The notes beneath the pieces are model-generated. The model searched no databases. It saw only the letters and a program-made list of their open reading frames with translations, and was not told the DNA's origin. This document shows, piece after piece, positions 28,114 to 37,287 of a stretch of 64,000 nucleotides of DNA (the stretch's first letter is position 1; every line of letters starts with the position of its first letter). Source of the stretch: Cryobacterium flavum (GTDB lineage Bacteria > Actinomycetota > Actinomycetes > Actinomycetales > Microbacteriaceae); NCBI RefSeq assembly GCF_900103805.1, contig NZ_FNIB01000003.1:324987-388986 (forward strand), written 5' to 3'. Both the position numbers and the translations under genes were made by a program.

Positions 28114-28125
28114 TAGCCTGCCATC
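28114..28125 (+). promoter_or_regulatory. -10 box of comEA (leaderless start)
   Basis: TAGCCT (28114-28119) ends 6 nt before the ATG at 28126. No Shine-Dalgarno is present. A near-palindrome CCTGACCGGTCAGG lies further upstream (28022-28035). Confidence 0.5.
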
Positions 28126-28848
28126 ATGCAGCCCGACCGTTCCCCCTTCGACCTGGAGCGCCTCGCCCCCGCTGCCCGCGGGCGCCCCCGCCTTCGGGTC
28201 GGCGTCGGTGCGGCCGTTGTGTTGCTGCTGCTCGCCCTCGTCGTGGCCGTCATCGTGTCGGCCATCGGCCAGCAGGCCGGTCAGCGCACGGTCGGTACGG
28301 GATCGGTATCGATTCCGTCGGGTTCGACCTCAACCTTTGCGCCGTTCGACGCGGGTGCGAGTCCGGCACCTACCGATACCGGCGCGGGCGCTGGCGGGGG
28401 CGGCGCCATCATTTTCGTGCACGTCCTCGGAGCAGTGGCCCAGCCCGGACTGTTCCAGCTGCACGATGGTGCCCGGGTGATGGATGCGATTGCCGCTGCC
28501 GGCGGTTTGACCGCCGAGGCCGATCCGGCCGGAGTGAACCTGGCCCGCATCGTCGGTGATGGCGAACAGTTCTACGTTCCCCGGCAGGGCGAGGTGCCAC
28601 CGGCGCTCCCGGCGGCAGGCGGGACCGGAGGAGGCGGCGGGGGTGGTGCCCCAGCGGCCAAGGTGAACCTCAACACGGCCACGGTGGCCGACTTGGATTC
28701 CCTGCCCCGCATCGGCCCTACTATGGCGCAGCGCATCATCGACTACCGCACCAAGAACGGCCGGTTCGCCAGCGTCGATGGGCTCCGCGACGTCACCGGG
28801 ATTGGTGACAAAACCTTCGAGGCTCTCAAAGACCTCATCACGGTATGA
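28126..28848 (+). CDS. comEA: ComEA-family DNA-binding protein
   Basis: Membrane-anchored DNA receptor of the competence uptake machinery, 240 aa. One membrane helix near residues 25-46 is followed by a Ser/Pro/Gly linker. An SLBB-type domain spans about residues 95-150 (IIFVHVLGAVAQPGLFQL). A glycine run leads to the C-terminal helix-hairpin-helix pair at about 180-240 (VNLNTATVADLDSLPRIG...). It overlaps comEC (ATGA). Genes for the type IV pilus part of competence are not in the window, so uptake ability is not established. Confidence 0.92.
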   Translation: MQPDRSPFDLERLAPAARGRPRLRVGVGAAVVLLLLALVVAVIVSAIGQQAGQRTVGTGSVSIPSGSTSTFAPFDAGASPAPTDTGAGAGGGGAIIFVHVLGAVAQPGLFQLHDGARVMDAIAAAGGLTAEADPAGVNLARIVGDGEQFYVPRQGEVPPALPAAGGTGGGGGGGAPAAKVNLNTATVADLDSLPRIGPTMAQRIIDYRTKNGRFASVDGLRDVTGIGDKTFEALKDLITV

Positions 28849-31277
28849 GCCTCGACCTGCGGCTGGCGGTTCCGGCCCTCGCCGTATGGCTGACGGCCGG
28901 CCTCCTGATTGGAACTCCCGAGGCGGTCGGGGTCGTTGCTGTGACGCTCTGGCTGCTCGCCGGCGGCTGCACCGCCCTACTCGTCCTCAGTCGGATGCCG
29001 CGGCGCGGCCAATGGCCGGGGGCGCCGCGGGCCGGGCGGTGGCAGACCCTCGGTGGCACCCTGGTGCTCTGCTGTACCGGCGCCGCGCTCGTGGCCACCG
29101 CCGTCGGTGTCTGGGCACCGGTGCGACTGCCATCCGAGGTGCGGGGCGCTGCCGAATCGCACGCGACGATCACGGCCACCATCACCGTGTGGTCAGTTCC
29201 GGTGGCGGCCAAGGCGTTCATCGGCAGCGGAACTTCGGGGCGGGTACGCTTTAAGGCCACGCTCACGCAGCTTGAGAGCCGGGGCGAGACCACGCCCGTC
29301 TCGAGCCCGGTCGTGGTCTTTGCCGAAGCGTCCCGGAGCGGGGCTGAACCAGAGATCGGTTCGAGCCTCGTGGTGCGCGGCACGCTGCGCACGACCGAAC
29401 CGGGCGATGCCACGGTCGCCCTGCTGTTTGTGAACGAAACGGCGCGCGGTGTCGCCCCGCCGCCGTGGTGGTTGCAGTGGGCCAACGAGTTGCGGGCCCG
29501 GTTCAAGACAGCGGCGACGAGCCTCGCCGGCGACGGGGGAAACCTGCTGCCCGGCCTGGCTATCGGTGACACGAGCGCGGTCAGCCCCGGCCTGGATACC
29601 GCGATGAAAACCAGCTCACTCAGCCACCTCACCGCGGTATCCGGAGCTAATTGTGCCATCGTCATCGCCTCCATCATGCTGCTCGGTGGCTACCTCCGGC
29701 TGCGTCGTTCCTGGCGCATCGCATTGTCGCTGCTGACCCTGCTCGGTTTCACCATCCTGGTCACACCGGAGCCGAGCGTGCTGCGCTCGGCGGTCATGGC
29801 CACTCTCACCCTGGTCTCGATCGGTGCCGGTCGCCCAGGGCGCGGCCTGCCGACCTTGCTCGTCGTTGTCATCGCCCTGTTGGTGAGCGATCCGTGGCTG
29901 GCCCGCAACTACGGTTTCGCACTCTCGGTACTCGCAACGGCCGGGCTGTTACTCCTCGCCGGTCCCCTCGCACGCGTTCTGGCCCAGTGGATGCCGTCTG
30001 CACTCGCCGCGATCATCGCGATTCCCCTGGCCGCCCAACTGGCCTGCCAGCCCGTGCTGATTCTGCTGAACCCGAGCCTGCCGCTGTACGGAGTTCCTGC
30101 GAACATTCTCGCCGGTCCGGCCGCGCCGATTGCGACGGTGGTCGGGCTGATCGCCTGCCTGATGTTGCCGCTCCTGCCGGGCGTTGCCGCGGGCCTGCTC
30201 GCCGTGGCCTGGCTGCCGTCGGCCTGGATCGCCGCGGTCGCCCAGACGGTGTCGATGCTGCCCGGCACCCGGCTGCCCTGGCCCGGCGGTGCACCCGGCG
30301 TGCTGTTGCTCGCGGTCGTCACGGTGCTCACCCTCGTGGTCGTGCTGCGTGGCCGGGCCGCCACTCCGGCCCGCTGGCCGGCCGCGGTACTGGTCGTGCT
30401 ACTCATCGGCCTGGGCGGTTACGCCGGGTCGCTCATCGGAACCGGCATCGGCCGTGTCGTCTCCTTCCCGCCCGACTGGCAGATCGCCGCCTGCGACATC
30501 GGCCAGGGTGACGCCGTCGTCGTGCGGGACGGCGATCAGTACGGACTCGTCGACGTCGGGCCGGACCCTAAACTACTTTCCGCCTGCCTCGGCACCCTCG
30601 GCATCAGTCGCATCAACCTACTCGTGCTCACTCACTACGACCTCGATCACATCGGCGGAGTCGACGCCGTGATCGGACGGGTGGACACCGCGCTGGTCGG
30701 CGTGCCGGAGAATGCCCAGGACGTAAGCCTGCACGAGCGGCTCGCCGCGGGCGGTGCCGCCGTTCGGCAGGCCGCGCGCGGCGATTCCGGTAACCTGGGC
30801 AGCCTCACCTGGAACATTCTCTGGCCTATTCGGGGAGCGACGACGATGCAGGTGGGCAACCCGGGAAGTGTCACGATCATGTTCGACGGGCGGGGCATCC
30901 GTTCTATCTTTCTCGGCGATCTCGGGCAGGAGGCGCAGGATGGCCTGCGTCGCGCATCATCGCCCGGCCGGGTCGATGTGGTGAAGGTCGCGCATCACGG
31001 CTCGGCCGATCAAAGCCCCGAACTGTATGCGGAGCTGCGGGCGCGGGTGGGGCTGATCTCGGTGGGGGTGAAGAACACCTATGGGCATCCGACCGAGAAA
31101 CTGCTGAATATTCTCGCTTCGGTGGGCACGCTGTCGGTGCGCACCGATCGGGAGGGGATAGCGGTGGTCGCTCCGGGGCCGGGCGGCACGCTCGTGCTCT
31201 GGACCGAGAAGGTCGCCGACCATGGTCCGCCGGCGAACCCCACGCCGGCTGCCGAGAGCGTCGGTGGTGCGGGATAG
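28845..31277 (+). CDS. comEC: ComEC/Rec2-family DNA internalisation protein
   Basis: Predicted channel for single-stranded DNA across the membrane, 810 aa. N-terminal hydrophobic helices and an OB-like periplasmic segment precede the Competence domain (about 235-510), including LPGLAIGDTSAV and LSHLTAVSGANCAIV. A C-terminal metallo-beta-lactamase-like domain starts near residue 545 (ACDIGQGDAVVV), with a metal motif THYDLDHIGG and VAHHGSADQS. It is coupled to comEA and followed by holA, a common actinobacterial order. Confidence 0.93.
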   Translation: MSLDLRLAVPALAVWLTAGLLIGTPEAVGVVAVTLWLLAGGCTALLVLSRMPRRGQWPGAPRAGRWQTLGGTLVLCCTGAALVATAVGVWAPVRLPSEVRGAAESHATITATITVWSVPVAAKAFIGSGTSGRVRFKATLTQLESRGETTPVSSPVVVFAEASRSGAEPEIGSSLVVRGTLRTTEPGDATVALLFVNETARGVAPPPWWLQWANELRARFKTAATSLAGDGGNLLPGLAIGDTSAVSPGLDTAMKTSSLSHLTAVSGANCAIVIASIMLLGGYLRLRRSWRIALSLLTLLGFTILVTPEPSVLRSAVMATLTLVSIGAGRPGRGLPTLLVVVIALLVSDPWLARNYGFALSVLATAGLLLLAGPLARVLAQWMPSALAAIIAIPLAAQLACQPVLILLNPSLPLYGVPANILAGPAAPIATVVGLIACLMLPLLPGVAAGLLAVAWLPSAWIAAVAQTVSMLPGTRLPWPGGAPGVLLLAVVTVLTLVVVLRGRAATPARWPAAVLVVLLIGLGGYAGSLIGTGIGRVVSFPPDWQIAACDIGQGDAVVVRDGDQYGLVDVGPDPKLLSACLGTLGISRINLLVLTHYDLDHIGGVDAVIGRVDTALVGVPENAQDVSLHERLAAGGAAVRQAARGDSGNLGSLTWNILWPIRGATTMQVGNPGSVTIMFDGRGIRSIFLGDLGQEAQDGLRRASSPGRVDVVKVAHHGSADQSPELYAELRARVGLISVGVKNTYGHPTEKLLNILASVGTLSVRTDREGIAVVAPGPGGTLVLWTEKVADHGPPANPTPAAESVGGAG

Positions 31278-31315
31278 GCTTGGTCGACAGCCGCACGAAA
31301 CCCAAGGAGATCGCT

Positions 31316-32371
31316 TTGGCCGCACGACCCGCCACGACCGGTTCCCGGTCCGGAAAGGCTGCCCCGGCCCGCCCCAATAAGGGCACCGTCATTCCCCAGT
31401 TGGGCTGGCATCAGGTGCGTCCGGCACCGATCGTGCTCGTCTCCGGCACCGAAACGTTCCTCGCCGAGCGATCCATCCGCCAGCTGCGCGACTTTCTCAA
31501 GCTGGAAGACCCCAGCCTGGAAATCAGCGATGTGCAGGCCGACAGCTATGCGCCCGGTGAGCTGCTCACCCTGGCGAGCCCGTCGCTGTTCGGTGAGCCC
31601 CGCCTGATTCGGGTCAGCAACGTCGAGAAGTGCAGCGACACTTTTATGGCTGAAGCGCTCGACTACCTCGAGAACCCGGCCGACGACACCTATGTCGTGC
31701 TGCGGCACGGTGGGGGAGTGCGCGGCAAGAAGCTGCTCGATACCATTCGCAGCGGACTCGGCGGTGCCATCGAAATCGTCTGCACCGAGCTGAAGAAAGA
31801 CACCGAGAAGTACGAATTCGCGACCAACGAGTTCAAGGCGGCGGGCAAGCGCGTCACGGCCAGCGCCCTGCGTCAGCTCGTCGCGGCCTTCTCCGACGAC
31901 TTGGCCGAACTCTCGGCCGCCTGCCAGCAGCTCATTTCGGATGCGACCAGCGAGGTCACCGAGACCACGGTCGACCGGTACTACGGCGGTCGGGTAGAAA
32001 CGAACGCCTTCAAGGTCGCCGACTGGGCCATTGCCGGTCGCAACGGTGAGGCGCTGGTCACCCTGCGGCACGCGCTGAGTTCCGGGGCGGATCCGGTACC
32101 GATCGTCGCGGCGTTCGCCATGAAGATCCGCACCATGGCCAAGGTATTCGGCGCCAGGGGCGGGTCGGCGCAGCTCGGCGCTCAGTTCGGCCTCGCTCCG
32201 TGGCAGGTGGAACGCGCGCAAAAAGACCTGCGCGGCTGGAGCGATGAGGGTCTGGCGCGCTGCATCCTCATGCTGGCCGAAACGGATGCCGCGGTGAAGG
32301 GTGCCGGGCGCGACCCGGTCTTCGCCCTCGAACGCCTGATCGGCGTCATCGCCCGTCGCGGCGAGGAGTAA
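31316..32371 (+). CDS. holA: DNA polymerase III subunit delta
   Basis: Clamp-loader subunit that opens the sliding clamp, 351 aa. The TTG at 31316 is chosen because AAGGAG (31304-31309) lies 6 nt upstream; another TTG at 31280 has no ribosome site. Family features are APIVLVSGTETFLAERSIRQL, a degenerate AAA+ region, and the C-terminal collar with VADWAIAGRNGEALVTLRHAL and QLGAQFGLAPWQVERAQ. The clamp loader joins the DnaE seen at the start of the window in the replisome. It ends 15 nt before a convergent membrane-protein gene. Confidence 0.95.
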   Translation: MAARPATTGSRSGKAAPARPNKGTVIPQLGWHQVRPAPIVLVSGTETFLAERSIRQLRDFLKLEDPSLEISDVQADSYAPGELLTLASPSLFGEPRLIRVSNVEKCSDTFMAEALDYLENPADDTYVVLRHGGGVRGKKLLDTIRSGLGGAIEIVCTELKKDTEKYEFATNEFKAAGKRVTASALRQLVAAFSDDLAELSAACQQLISDATSEVTETTVDRYYGGRVETNAFKVADWAIAGRNGEALVTLRHALSSGADPVPIVAAFAMKIRTMAKVFGARGGSAQLGAQFGLAPWQVERAQKDLRGWSDEGLARCILMLAETDAAVKGAGRDPVFALERLIGVIARRGEE

Positions 32372-32386
32372 TCCGGTTCTTTTCCC

Positions 32387-33016
32387 TCAGCGGTCGTCGG
32401 CGTCCGCGACCGTGATGGTGGAGCGGTTCAGGTAGAGCCAGACTCCGTGCTGAAAGCTCGGGTTGCCACAGACCCGGCTGGCAACCCACACCGGCAGCAG
32501 GGTTGACGAACTGGCCAGATCGGTCGGTTTGGCCAGGGCCTCGAACGAGGACGGCAGGCTCGGGCAGTACTCCAGCTGCACCCGGCCGGTGACCTCGGAG
32601 AACTGCACCGAGACTGGTCGTTCGGCCGGGGGTGCCAGAATGCGCAGCGCCCCGAGTCCGGCAATCGCCATCACGGCAGCGATAGCGAACACGGCACCGA
32701 ACCCCGACAGCGAGCGAATGCGTCGAATCGTTCGCGCTGCCCGGTCGACTTCCAAATCCGAGCTGATCGAGCGGGCAGTGGCAATCGATGCCGCAAGGTA
32801 GAACGTGATTCCAATAAGTAGAAGCGCGATCGAGGCCAGTGCGAGGAACAGCTGGGTGCGAGTAGCGCCGGAAACATCTTCGCCCGTGTTGAGTGCCAGC
32901 CACACGGCAACGGCGAGGGCGGCGGCGCAAAACAGCGCGGCCAGAAACCGAGCGTGTGCGCGTCGATGGGGGCCGCTGCTATCGGGGATCAAACTGGCCG
33001 GTGGGGTGCTCTTCAC
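32387..33016 (-). CDS. Membrane protein of unknown function
   Basis: I do not recognise the family. The 209-aa protein has three clear hydrophobic segments at about residues 24-43, 56-76 and 104-126. A soluble C-terminal part of about 80 residues carries two Cys (EYCPSLPSSF and SRVCGNPSF) that could form a disulfide outside the cell. The N-terminal 20 residues are polar. It lies between holA (convergent) and rpsT (same strand, about 250 bp upstream). No ligand or catalytic motif is visible. Confidence 0.75.
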   Translation of the reverse strand: MKSTPPASLIPDSSGPHRRAHARFLAALFCAAALAVAVWLALNTGEDVSGATRTQLFLALASIALLLIGITFYLAASIATARSISSDLEVDRAARTIRRIRSLSGFGAVFAIAAVMAIAGLGALRILAPPAERPVSVQFSEVTGRVQLEYCPSLPSSFEALAKPTDLASSSTLLPVWVASRVCGNPSFQHGVWLYLNRSTITVADADDR

Positions 33017-33154
33017 CGCGTCAGTCTAGTGGGGTCGCTCGCACCATCCCGCTCGCCGCCAGCAGGATCATTCGGGGTGTGTCGCACGAGCGCACAGCGG
33101 TCACCGGTCGGGTTCGTTCGGGTGCGGGTTGAACCGGCCGGGCTCGGCTGAGTG

Positions 33155-33189
33155 CAGAAAACCCCCGCCATGATGGCGGGGGTTTTCTG
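33155..33189 (-). terminator. Intrinsic terminator downstream of rpsT
   Basis: CAGAAAACCCCCGCCAT (33155-33171) and its exact complement (33173-33189) form a 17-bp stem with a minimal loop. Read on the minus strand the stem ends in GGTTTTCTG, giving a short T-run. It sits about 70 nt after the rpsT stop, and its symmetry lets it work in both directions. Confidence 0.8.
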
Positions 33190-33260
33190 TGCGACGAGGG
33201 GCGGCATCCGCTCTGTGCGAGCCGACGCGGTTGCCGACGTGCGGGTGGAGCCAGAACGGA

Positions 33261-33524
33261 TCAGACGAGTGCGGAAACGGCCTTCGCGATGGCCGACTTC
33301 TTGTTCGCAGCCTGGTTCTGGTGGATGACACCCTTGCTGACGGCCTTGTCGAGCTTCTTGGAAGCAAAGGCGAGACCGACGACGGCCTTATCCTTGTCGC
33401 CAGCGGCAATCGCGGTGCGAGTCGCGCGAATCGCGGACTTGAACTCGCTCTTAACGGCCTTGTTGCGCTCCTGGGCCTTCTTGTTGGTGCCAATTCGCTT
33501 GATCTGCGACTTGATATTTGCCAC
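33261..33524 (-). CDS. rpsT: 30S ribosomal protein S20
   Basis: Small-subunit protein that binds 16S rRNA during early assembly. It has 87 aa, highly basic ([20 protein letters not shown]) and Ala-rich in its C-terminal half, the normal size and composition for S20. It starts at a GTG. Upstream is a 258-bp region without a gene that holds its promoter and a palindrome at 33715-33770. It is followed by a strong symmetrical terminator, so it is probably monocistronic. Confidence 0.98.
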   Translation of the reverse strand: MANIKSQIKRIGTNKKAQERNKAVKSEFKSAIRATRTAIAAGDKDKAVVGLAFASKKLDKAVSKGVIHQNQAANKKSAIAKAVSALV

Positions 33525-33714
33525 GTTTTTACGCTTTCGTTAGATTTTGTATGGACAGCCGCGAAAGCGGTAGAGGGCGCTCGAACGGCGAAAATCGTGC
33601 GGGGTGGGACCCAACACGCAAGCCAACCGCTAACGCTACCAGCAATCGTCCCGACCCCCAAACCGACTGCGCCTCCGCGCGCGAATACCTCGTGAGCGGA
33701 TGACCGCCCCCGAT

Positions 33715-33770
33715 ATGGGTGCGCGCTACGCCGGCTTACCGTAGCGACTGCCCGTATCGGGCGCACCCAT
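33715..33770. repeat. Intergenic palindrome between rpsT and the S66 peptidase gene
   Basis: ATGGGTGCGC (33715-33724) pairs exactly with GCGCACCCAT (33761-33770). Inside, GCTACG (33725-33730) pairs with CGTAGC (33740-33745). It follows the 3' end of the minus-strand peptidase gene by 12 nt and may serve as its transcript end, although no T-run is present. Confidence 0.5.
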
Positions 33771-33782
33771 GCCGATGCCGCG

Positions 33783-34811
33783 CTACCGCAGGGACTGCTG
33801 CAGAAACTGCTCAGTCTCCGTGAAGACTAGCCGGCCAAGTGCTCCGTTGACGATGGGCAATTGCGGCGGGACGTGCCCGCATTCGACGTTTCCGATGATG
33901 GGAAGACCGAGCGTACCCAGGGCGTCCAGCACGGCCTCCAACTGCGTCAGCGTGGGGGAGTCCTTCGCTCCGGTCCGGCCCACGAGCACGGCGGCCGCTC
34001 CGTCGAAGAAGCCGGCCAGTCGCATCCCGTGCAGGTATCGGCAGATGGCGGTCGCCTCGTCACCGGCGGCCTCGATGTAGACGAGGGTGGCGATATCCGT
34101 TTCTCCGCGCAAGGGGGACATGTCGGCGTAGCGCGTTCCGGCGAGGTTGGCCATCGTTTCGATGCAGCCGCCGATCAATCGCCCGGTTACATCGACGGGG
34201 CCGGTGCCAGCGTCGAGGCGCGCCCACCGGCCGCGGCCGTTCCAGGCCTGCTCGGTGACGTCAGGGTCGGCAGACCAATCATCCCGGTCGTTCAGGCGGT
34301 GTACATTCGGCGACGACTGGTGAAAGGACGCGCCAACGGGCTGTCGTGCGATCTCGAGCCAGTGCACCAGGGACGCCGGTGTCGCATAGGGCGTATCCAT
34401 GAGGTTGCTGCCGTGCATGGTGGCCATTCCGGTGAGGAGCGTGATCGGCGTGAGCAGCGTGGAGATGTCCGAATAGCCGACGATCCAGGTTGGATCAGCG
34501 GCGGCGATGGCATCGAAATCCAGGTGCGCGATGAGATCGATCGCCGTCTCGCCGCCCCAGGGCGGCACGATAGCGCGCACTCGTGGGTCGAGGAGCATCC
34601 GCATGAACTCGGCGGCGCGCTGCTCCACCGGCGCGCTGATATGGGTCGCGCCGTCCAGACACTCACCGACATCAACCTGGAATCCCTGGTCCTTCAACCC
34701 CTGAATCGCGAAGTCCAGCCGCGCCCGAAGCCGTTCGGGGACACCGCTCGACGGCGCCGTAACTCCGATCAGGTCGCCGGCAACGAGTGGTCGGGGATAG
34801 CGGATGTCCAT
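33783..34811 (-). CDS. S66-family peptidase (LD-carboxypeptidase / MccF-like)
   Basis: Serine peptidase of family S66, which includes murein LD-carboxypeptidases and the microcin C7 self-immunity protein MccF. The N-terminal domain begins PRPLVAGDLIGVTAPSSG. The nucleophile Ser lies in WIVGYSDIS, after the oxyanion region PPWGGETAIDLI. MHGSNLMDTPY and GRLIGGCIETM match the MccF branch better than classic LdcA. The ATG at 34811 gives 342 aa; a GTG one codon upstream is possible. GACTAT 6 nt before the ATG may be its -10. Substrate could be muropeptides or peptide-nucleotide toxins. Confidence 0.87.
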   Translation of the reverse strand: MDIRYPRPLVAGDLIGVTAPSSGVPERLRARLDFAIQGLKDQGFQVDVGECLDGATHISAPVEQRAAEFMRMLLDPRVRAIVPPWGGETAIDLIAHLDFDAIAAADPTWIVGYSDISTLLTPITLLTGMATMHGSNLMDTPYATPASLVHWLEIARQPVGASFHQSSPNVHRLNDRDDWSADPDVTEQAWNGRGRWARLDAGTGPVDVTGRLIGGCIETMANLAGTRYADMSPLRGETDIATLVYIEAAGDEATAICRYLHGMRLAGFFDGAAAVLVGRTGAKDSPTLTQLEAVLDALGTLGLPIIGNVECGHVPPQLPIVNGALGRLVFTETEQFLQQSLR

Positions 34812-34871
34812 CACTCGATAGTCGCAGGTCGGCCCGCCCCACGTCCACCACTGCGAGCGGATGCCGCAGCC

Positions 34872-35600
34872 TCAGTCCGCCCGCCACACTTGCTCGGCGA
34901 CCCGCAGCAGGATCGCCGTGAACCGCTCCGGCTGGGCCAGGCTCGACAGGTGCGTCGCCCCCGGCACCACAACGACCTCCCCGTTTCGGCAGGCCGCGAG
35001 AAAGCGCCGTTCGTTCAGCCGAAAATGATCGAGGGCACCGTTGACCAGCCAGATCGGGCCCGGATACGCCGCCAGGCTCGTCAGAGGAGTCAGCGTCGAG
35101 GTCGCGCGCAGCCCGGCATCCATTACGTCGAGCGCCGCTCCGCCGGCGAGTACATCGCGCGCGCCCGCCGCGGGCAGAAGCCGGCGCGCCATGGTTTCGT
35201 GCAGCCACAGCCCTCGATCGGGCAGGCGATGAATTGAACGGGCCAGCAGTCGATACCCCTCAAGCAGCGGGCCTTTCGGAACGGCGCTGCAACCGGCGGC
35301 GACGAGTCCGGCCACGCGGTCGGGGTGTCGGGCAGCGTAAGCCACGGCGTAATAACCGCCGAGCGACAGTCCCACGAGCAGCACCCGGCCACCGAGCGCC
35401 TCCACCCCGGCGTCGATGGCGGCGAGCGCGGCCGACACTGTGAAGGGCTCATTCATGCGCTGCCCGTGACCGGGCAAATCGATCGCCAGCACCGGATACC
35501 CGGCTGCCCGCAGCTTGTGCTCCTGAAAACGCCACATCGTGGCCGACGCGCGAATGCCGTGCACGAGCAGAACCGGCACGCGGGCCTCGGGAATCTCCAT
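34872..35600 (-). CDS. Alpha/beta-fold hydrolase
   Basis: Predicted serine hydrolase, 242 aa. The oxyanion region is LLVHGIRASATMW, followed by LAIDLPGHGQRM. The nucleophile elbow is GLSLGG, and a late His appears in VPGATHLSSLAQPE. It is close to the esterase and C-C hydrolase families of the alpha/beta superfamily; the substrate is not predictable. The start is firm because TAGGCT lies 6 nt upstream. It is divergent from the amidohydrolase gene, with about 115 bp between starts. Confidence 0.88.
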   Translation of the reverse strand: MEIPEARVPVLLVHGIRASATMWRFQEHKLRAAGYPVLAIDLPGHGQRMNEPFTVSAALAAIDAGVEALGGRVLLVGLSLGGYYAVAYAARHPDRVAGLVAAGCSAVPKGPLLEGYRLLARSIHRLPDRGLWLHETMARRLLPAAGARDVLAGGAALDVMDAGLRATSTLTPLTSLAAYPGPIWLVNGALDHFRLNERRFLAACRNGEVVVVPGATHLSSLAQPERFTAILLRVAEQVWRAD

Positions 35601-35612
35601 AGCGTGAGCCTA
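35601..35612 (-). promoter_or_regulatory. -10 box of the alpha/beta hydrolase gene (leaderless start)
   Basis: TAGGCT on the minus strand (complement of 35607-35612) ends exactly 6 nt before the ATG at 35600. Confidence 0.55.
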
Positions 35613-35703
35613 GTCAGCCGCGGCCACAGTCGGCTGCGCACCGCCGGGCCGCAGGACGCCTGGCGATCCTCTATCGGGCCCCCGGGCTTCCGAGCACCAT
35701 GTT

Positions 35704-35715
35704 TAGGGTAGAACC
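35704..35715 (+). promoter_or_regulatory. -10 box of the amidohydrolase gene (leaderless start)
   Basis: TAGGGT (35704-35709) ends 6 nt before the ATG at 35716. No ribosome site is present. Confidence 0.5.
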
Positions 35716-36939
35716 ATGACTATTACTCCCGCGTCCACCCTGACCGCCATCATCAACGCCCACGTCGTACCGGTTGTCGGCGACCCCATCCCGAACGGCA
35801 CGGTGCTGATTGAGAACGGCAAGATCACCGCGATCGGCGCCGACCTGACCGTTCCGCCCGCCGCGCGAATCATCGACGCGACCGGCAAATGGGTGCTTCC
35901 CGGCTTCATCGAAGCGCATGGGCACGTTGGTATCCACGAAGAGGCAAATGGATGGGCCGGCGATGACACCAACGAGATGACCGGCCCGAATATGGCCGCG
36001 GTTCGCGCCATCGACGCCATCAACATTGACGACGAAGGTTTTCGTGACGCACTCTCCGGCGGAGTCACCACGGTCGTCGTCAAGCCCGGCTCCGGCAACC
36101 CGATCGGCGGCCAGTCGGTCGCGATCAAGAGCTGGGGCGGTCGCACCATTGACGAGCAGGTGATCAGCGACTCGGTAAGCATCAAGAGCGCCCTCGGCGA
36201 GAACCCGAAGCGGGTCTACGGCGACAAGAAGCAGACCCCGAGCACCCGCCTCGGCGTGAGCCTGATCATTCGGCAGGCCTTCGTCGACGCCCAGAACTAT
36301 GTGACGGCGCGCGATGCCGCCGCCGAGAAGGGCGACACCTTCACCCGCGACCTCGGCAAGGAGGCCCTCGCCCGGGTGCTCTCCGGCGAACTGGCCTGGG
36401 ACCAGCACGTGCACCGCCACGACGACATTGTCACGGCCATCCGTTTGGCCGAAGAATTCGGCTACCGCCTCGTGATCAATCACGGCACCGAGGGCCACAA
36501 GATCGCCGACGTGCTGGCCGAGAAGAAGATTCCGGTCATCTTCGGACCCATGCTCACCGCGCGTACCAAGGTGGAACTCCGCGACAGGGCGATCGGCAAC
36601 CTCGCCGTGCTCGCCGCCGCCGGCGTGCTCGTCGCCATCACGACCGACCACCCCGTCGTTCCGGTGAACTTTCTCGTGCACCAGGCGTCCCTCGCAGTGA
36701 AGGAGGGACTGCCGGTGCAGACCGCGCTCGAGGCTCTCACCGTCAACCCGGCCGTCATCCTCGGGCTCGACAGCCGGGTCGGCTCCCTCAGCGTCGGCCT
36801 CGACGCCGACGTCGTGATCTGGTCGGGCGACCCGCTCGACCTCGGTTCGCGCGCCGAACTCGTGCTCATTGCCGGCACCCCGGTCTACCGCTACAGCGAC
36901 GGCTTCGGCCAGGTCGTCGAGCGAGCCAACCGCGCCTAA
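35716..36939 (+). CDS. Amidohydrolase family protein (imidazolonepropionase-like)
   Basis: Metal-dependent hydrolase of the amidohydrolase superfamily, 407 aa. A small beta-sandwich at the N-terminus (ENGKITAIGADLTVPPAARIIDATGKWVLPGFIEAHGHVG) leads into the barrel, with HGH as the usual HxH metal motif. Further ligands are likely in DQHVHRHDDI, VINHGTEGHK and ITTDHPVVP. The C-terminal VGSLSVGLDADVVIWSGDPLD is typical. Members of this clade include uncharacterised cyclic-amide hydrolases. No pathway genes adjoin it, so the substrate is unknown. Confidence 0.9.
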   Translation: MTITPASTLTAIINAHVVPVVGDPIPNGTVLIENGKITAIGADLTVPPAARIIDATGKWVLPGFIEAHGHVGIHEEANGWAGDDTNEMTGPNMAAVRAIDAINIDDEGFRDALSGGVTTVVVKPGSGNPIGGQSVAIKSWGGRTIDEQVISDSVSIKSALGENPKRVYGDKKQTPSTRLGVSLIIRQAFVDAQNYVTARDAAAEKGDTFTRDLGKEALARVLSGELAWDQHVHRHDDIVTAIRLAEEFGYRLVINHGTEGHKIADVLAEKKIPVIFGPMLTARTKVELRDRAIGNLAVLAAAGVLVAITTDHPVVPVNFLVHQASLAVKEGLPVQTALEALTVNPAVILGLDSRVGSLSVGLDADVVIWSGDPLDLGSRAELVLIAGTPVYRYSDGFGQVVERANRA

Positions 36940-37002
36940 TTTTTCTTGAGCAGGAGTGTCGATTCCGGCCTGTCTCGATCGTCATGTCGGTGTCACTATC
37001 AA

Positions 37003-37273
37003 ATGATCAGAAGGGAAACCACCCTGCAGTGTTCATTGCTCGTCCTGAGCCAGGAAGCCGGCGACGCCCAGGTTGACGAAGCGGCCATGGAATGGGGTCG
37101 CAAGGCCTTTGACGCCTACGCGTAGTCACTCGATGCCCGACCTCGACGCCGCCATCGGCTGGGCGCGGCAGTGTTCGGCGGCCCTCTACGGCGTCGTCGA
37201 GATTCGCCCGTCGGCGGTCATCTTCCGGGATGGACAATGGCAGACCCCGGGCAGCGAAACGGCCCAGGCCTGA
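37003..37273 (+). pseudogene. Remnant of a YCII/DGPF-domain gene with internal deletion
   Basis: Two pieces in different frames resemble the ends of a YCII-related (DGPFAETKE) protein. The first (37003-37125) encodes CSLLVLSQEAGDAQV and MEWGRKAFDAYA, then a stop, matching the N-terminal helix region. The second (37133-37273) encodes LDAAIGWARQCSAALYGVVEIRP, the typical C-terminal end. The central part with the DGPF signature, about 40 residues, is missing. The intact family is about 110-120 aa. The remaining sequence up to lepA holds a hairpin and no other gene. Assignment rests on recalled family consensus. Confidence 0.55.
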
Positions 37274-37287
37274 CCAGCAGAACGGAT

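Noticed and set aside
33861..35237. 458-codon plus-strand frame opposite the S66 and hydrolase genes
   Set aside because: Both opposite genes have full catalytic motifs; this frame has none.
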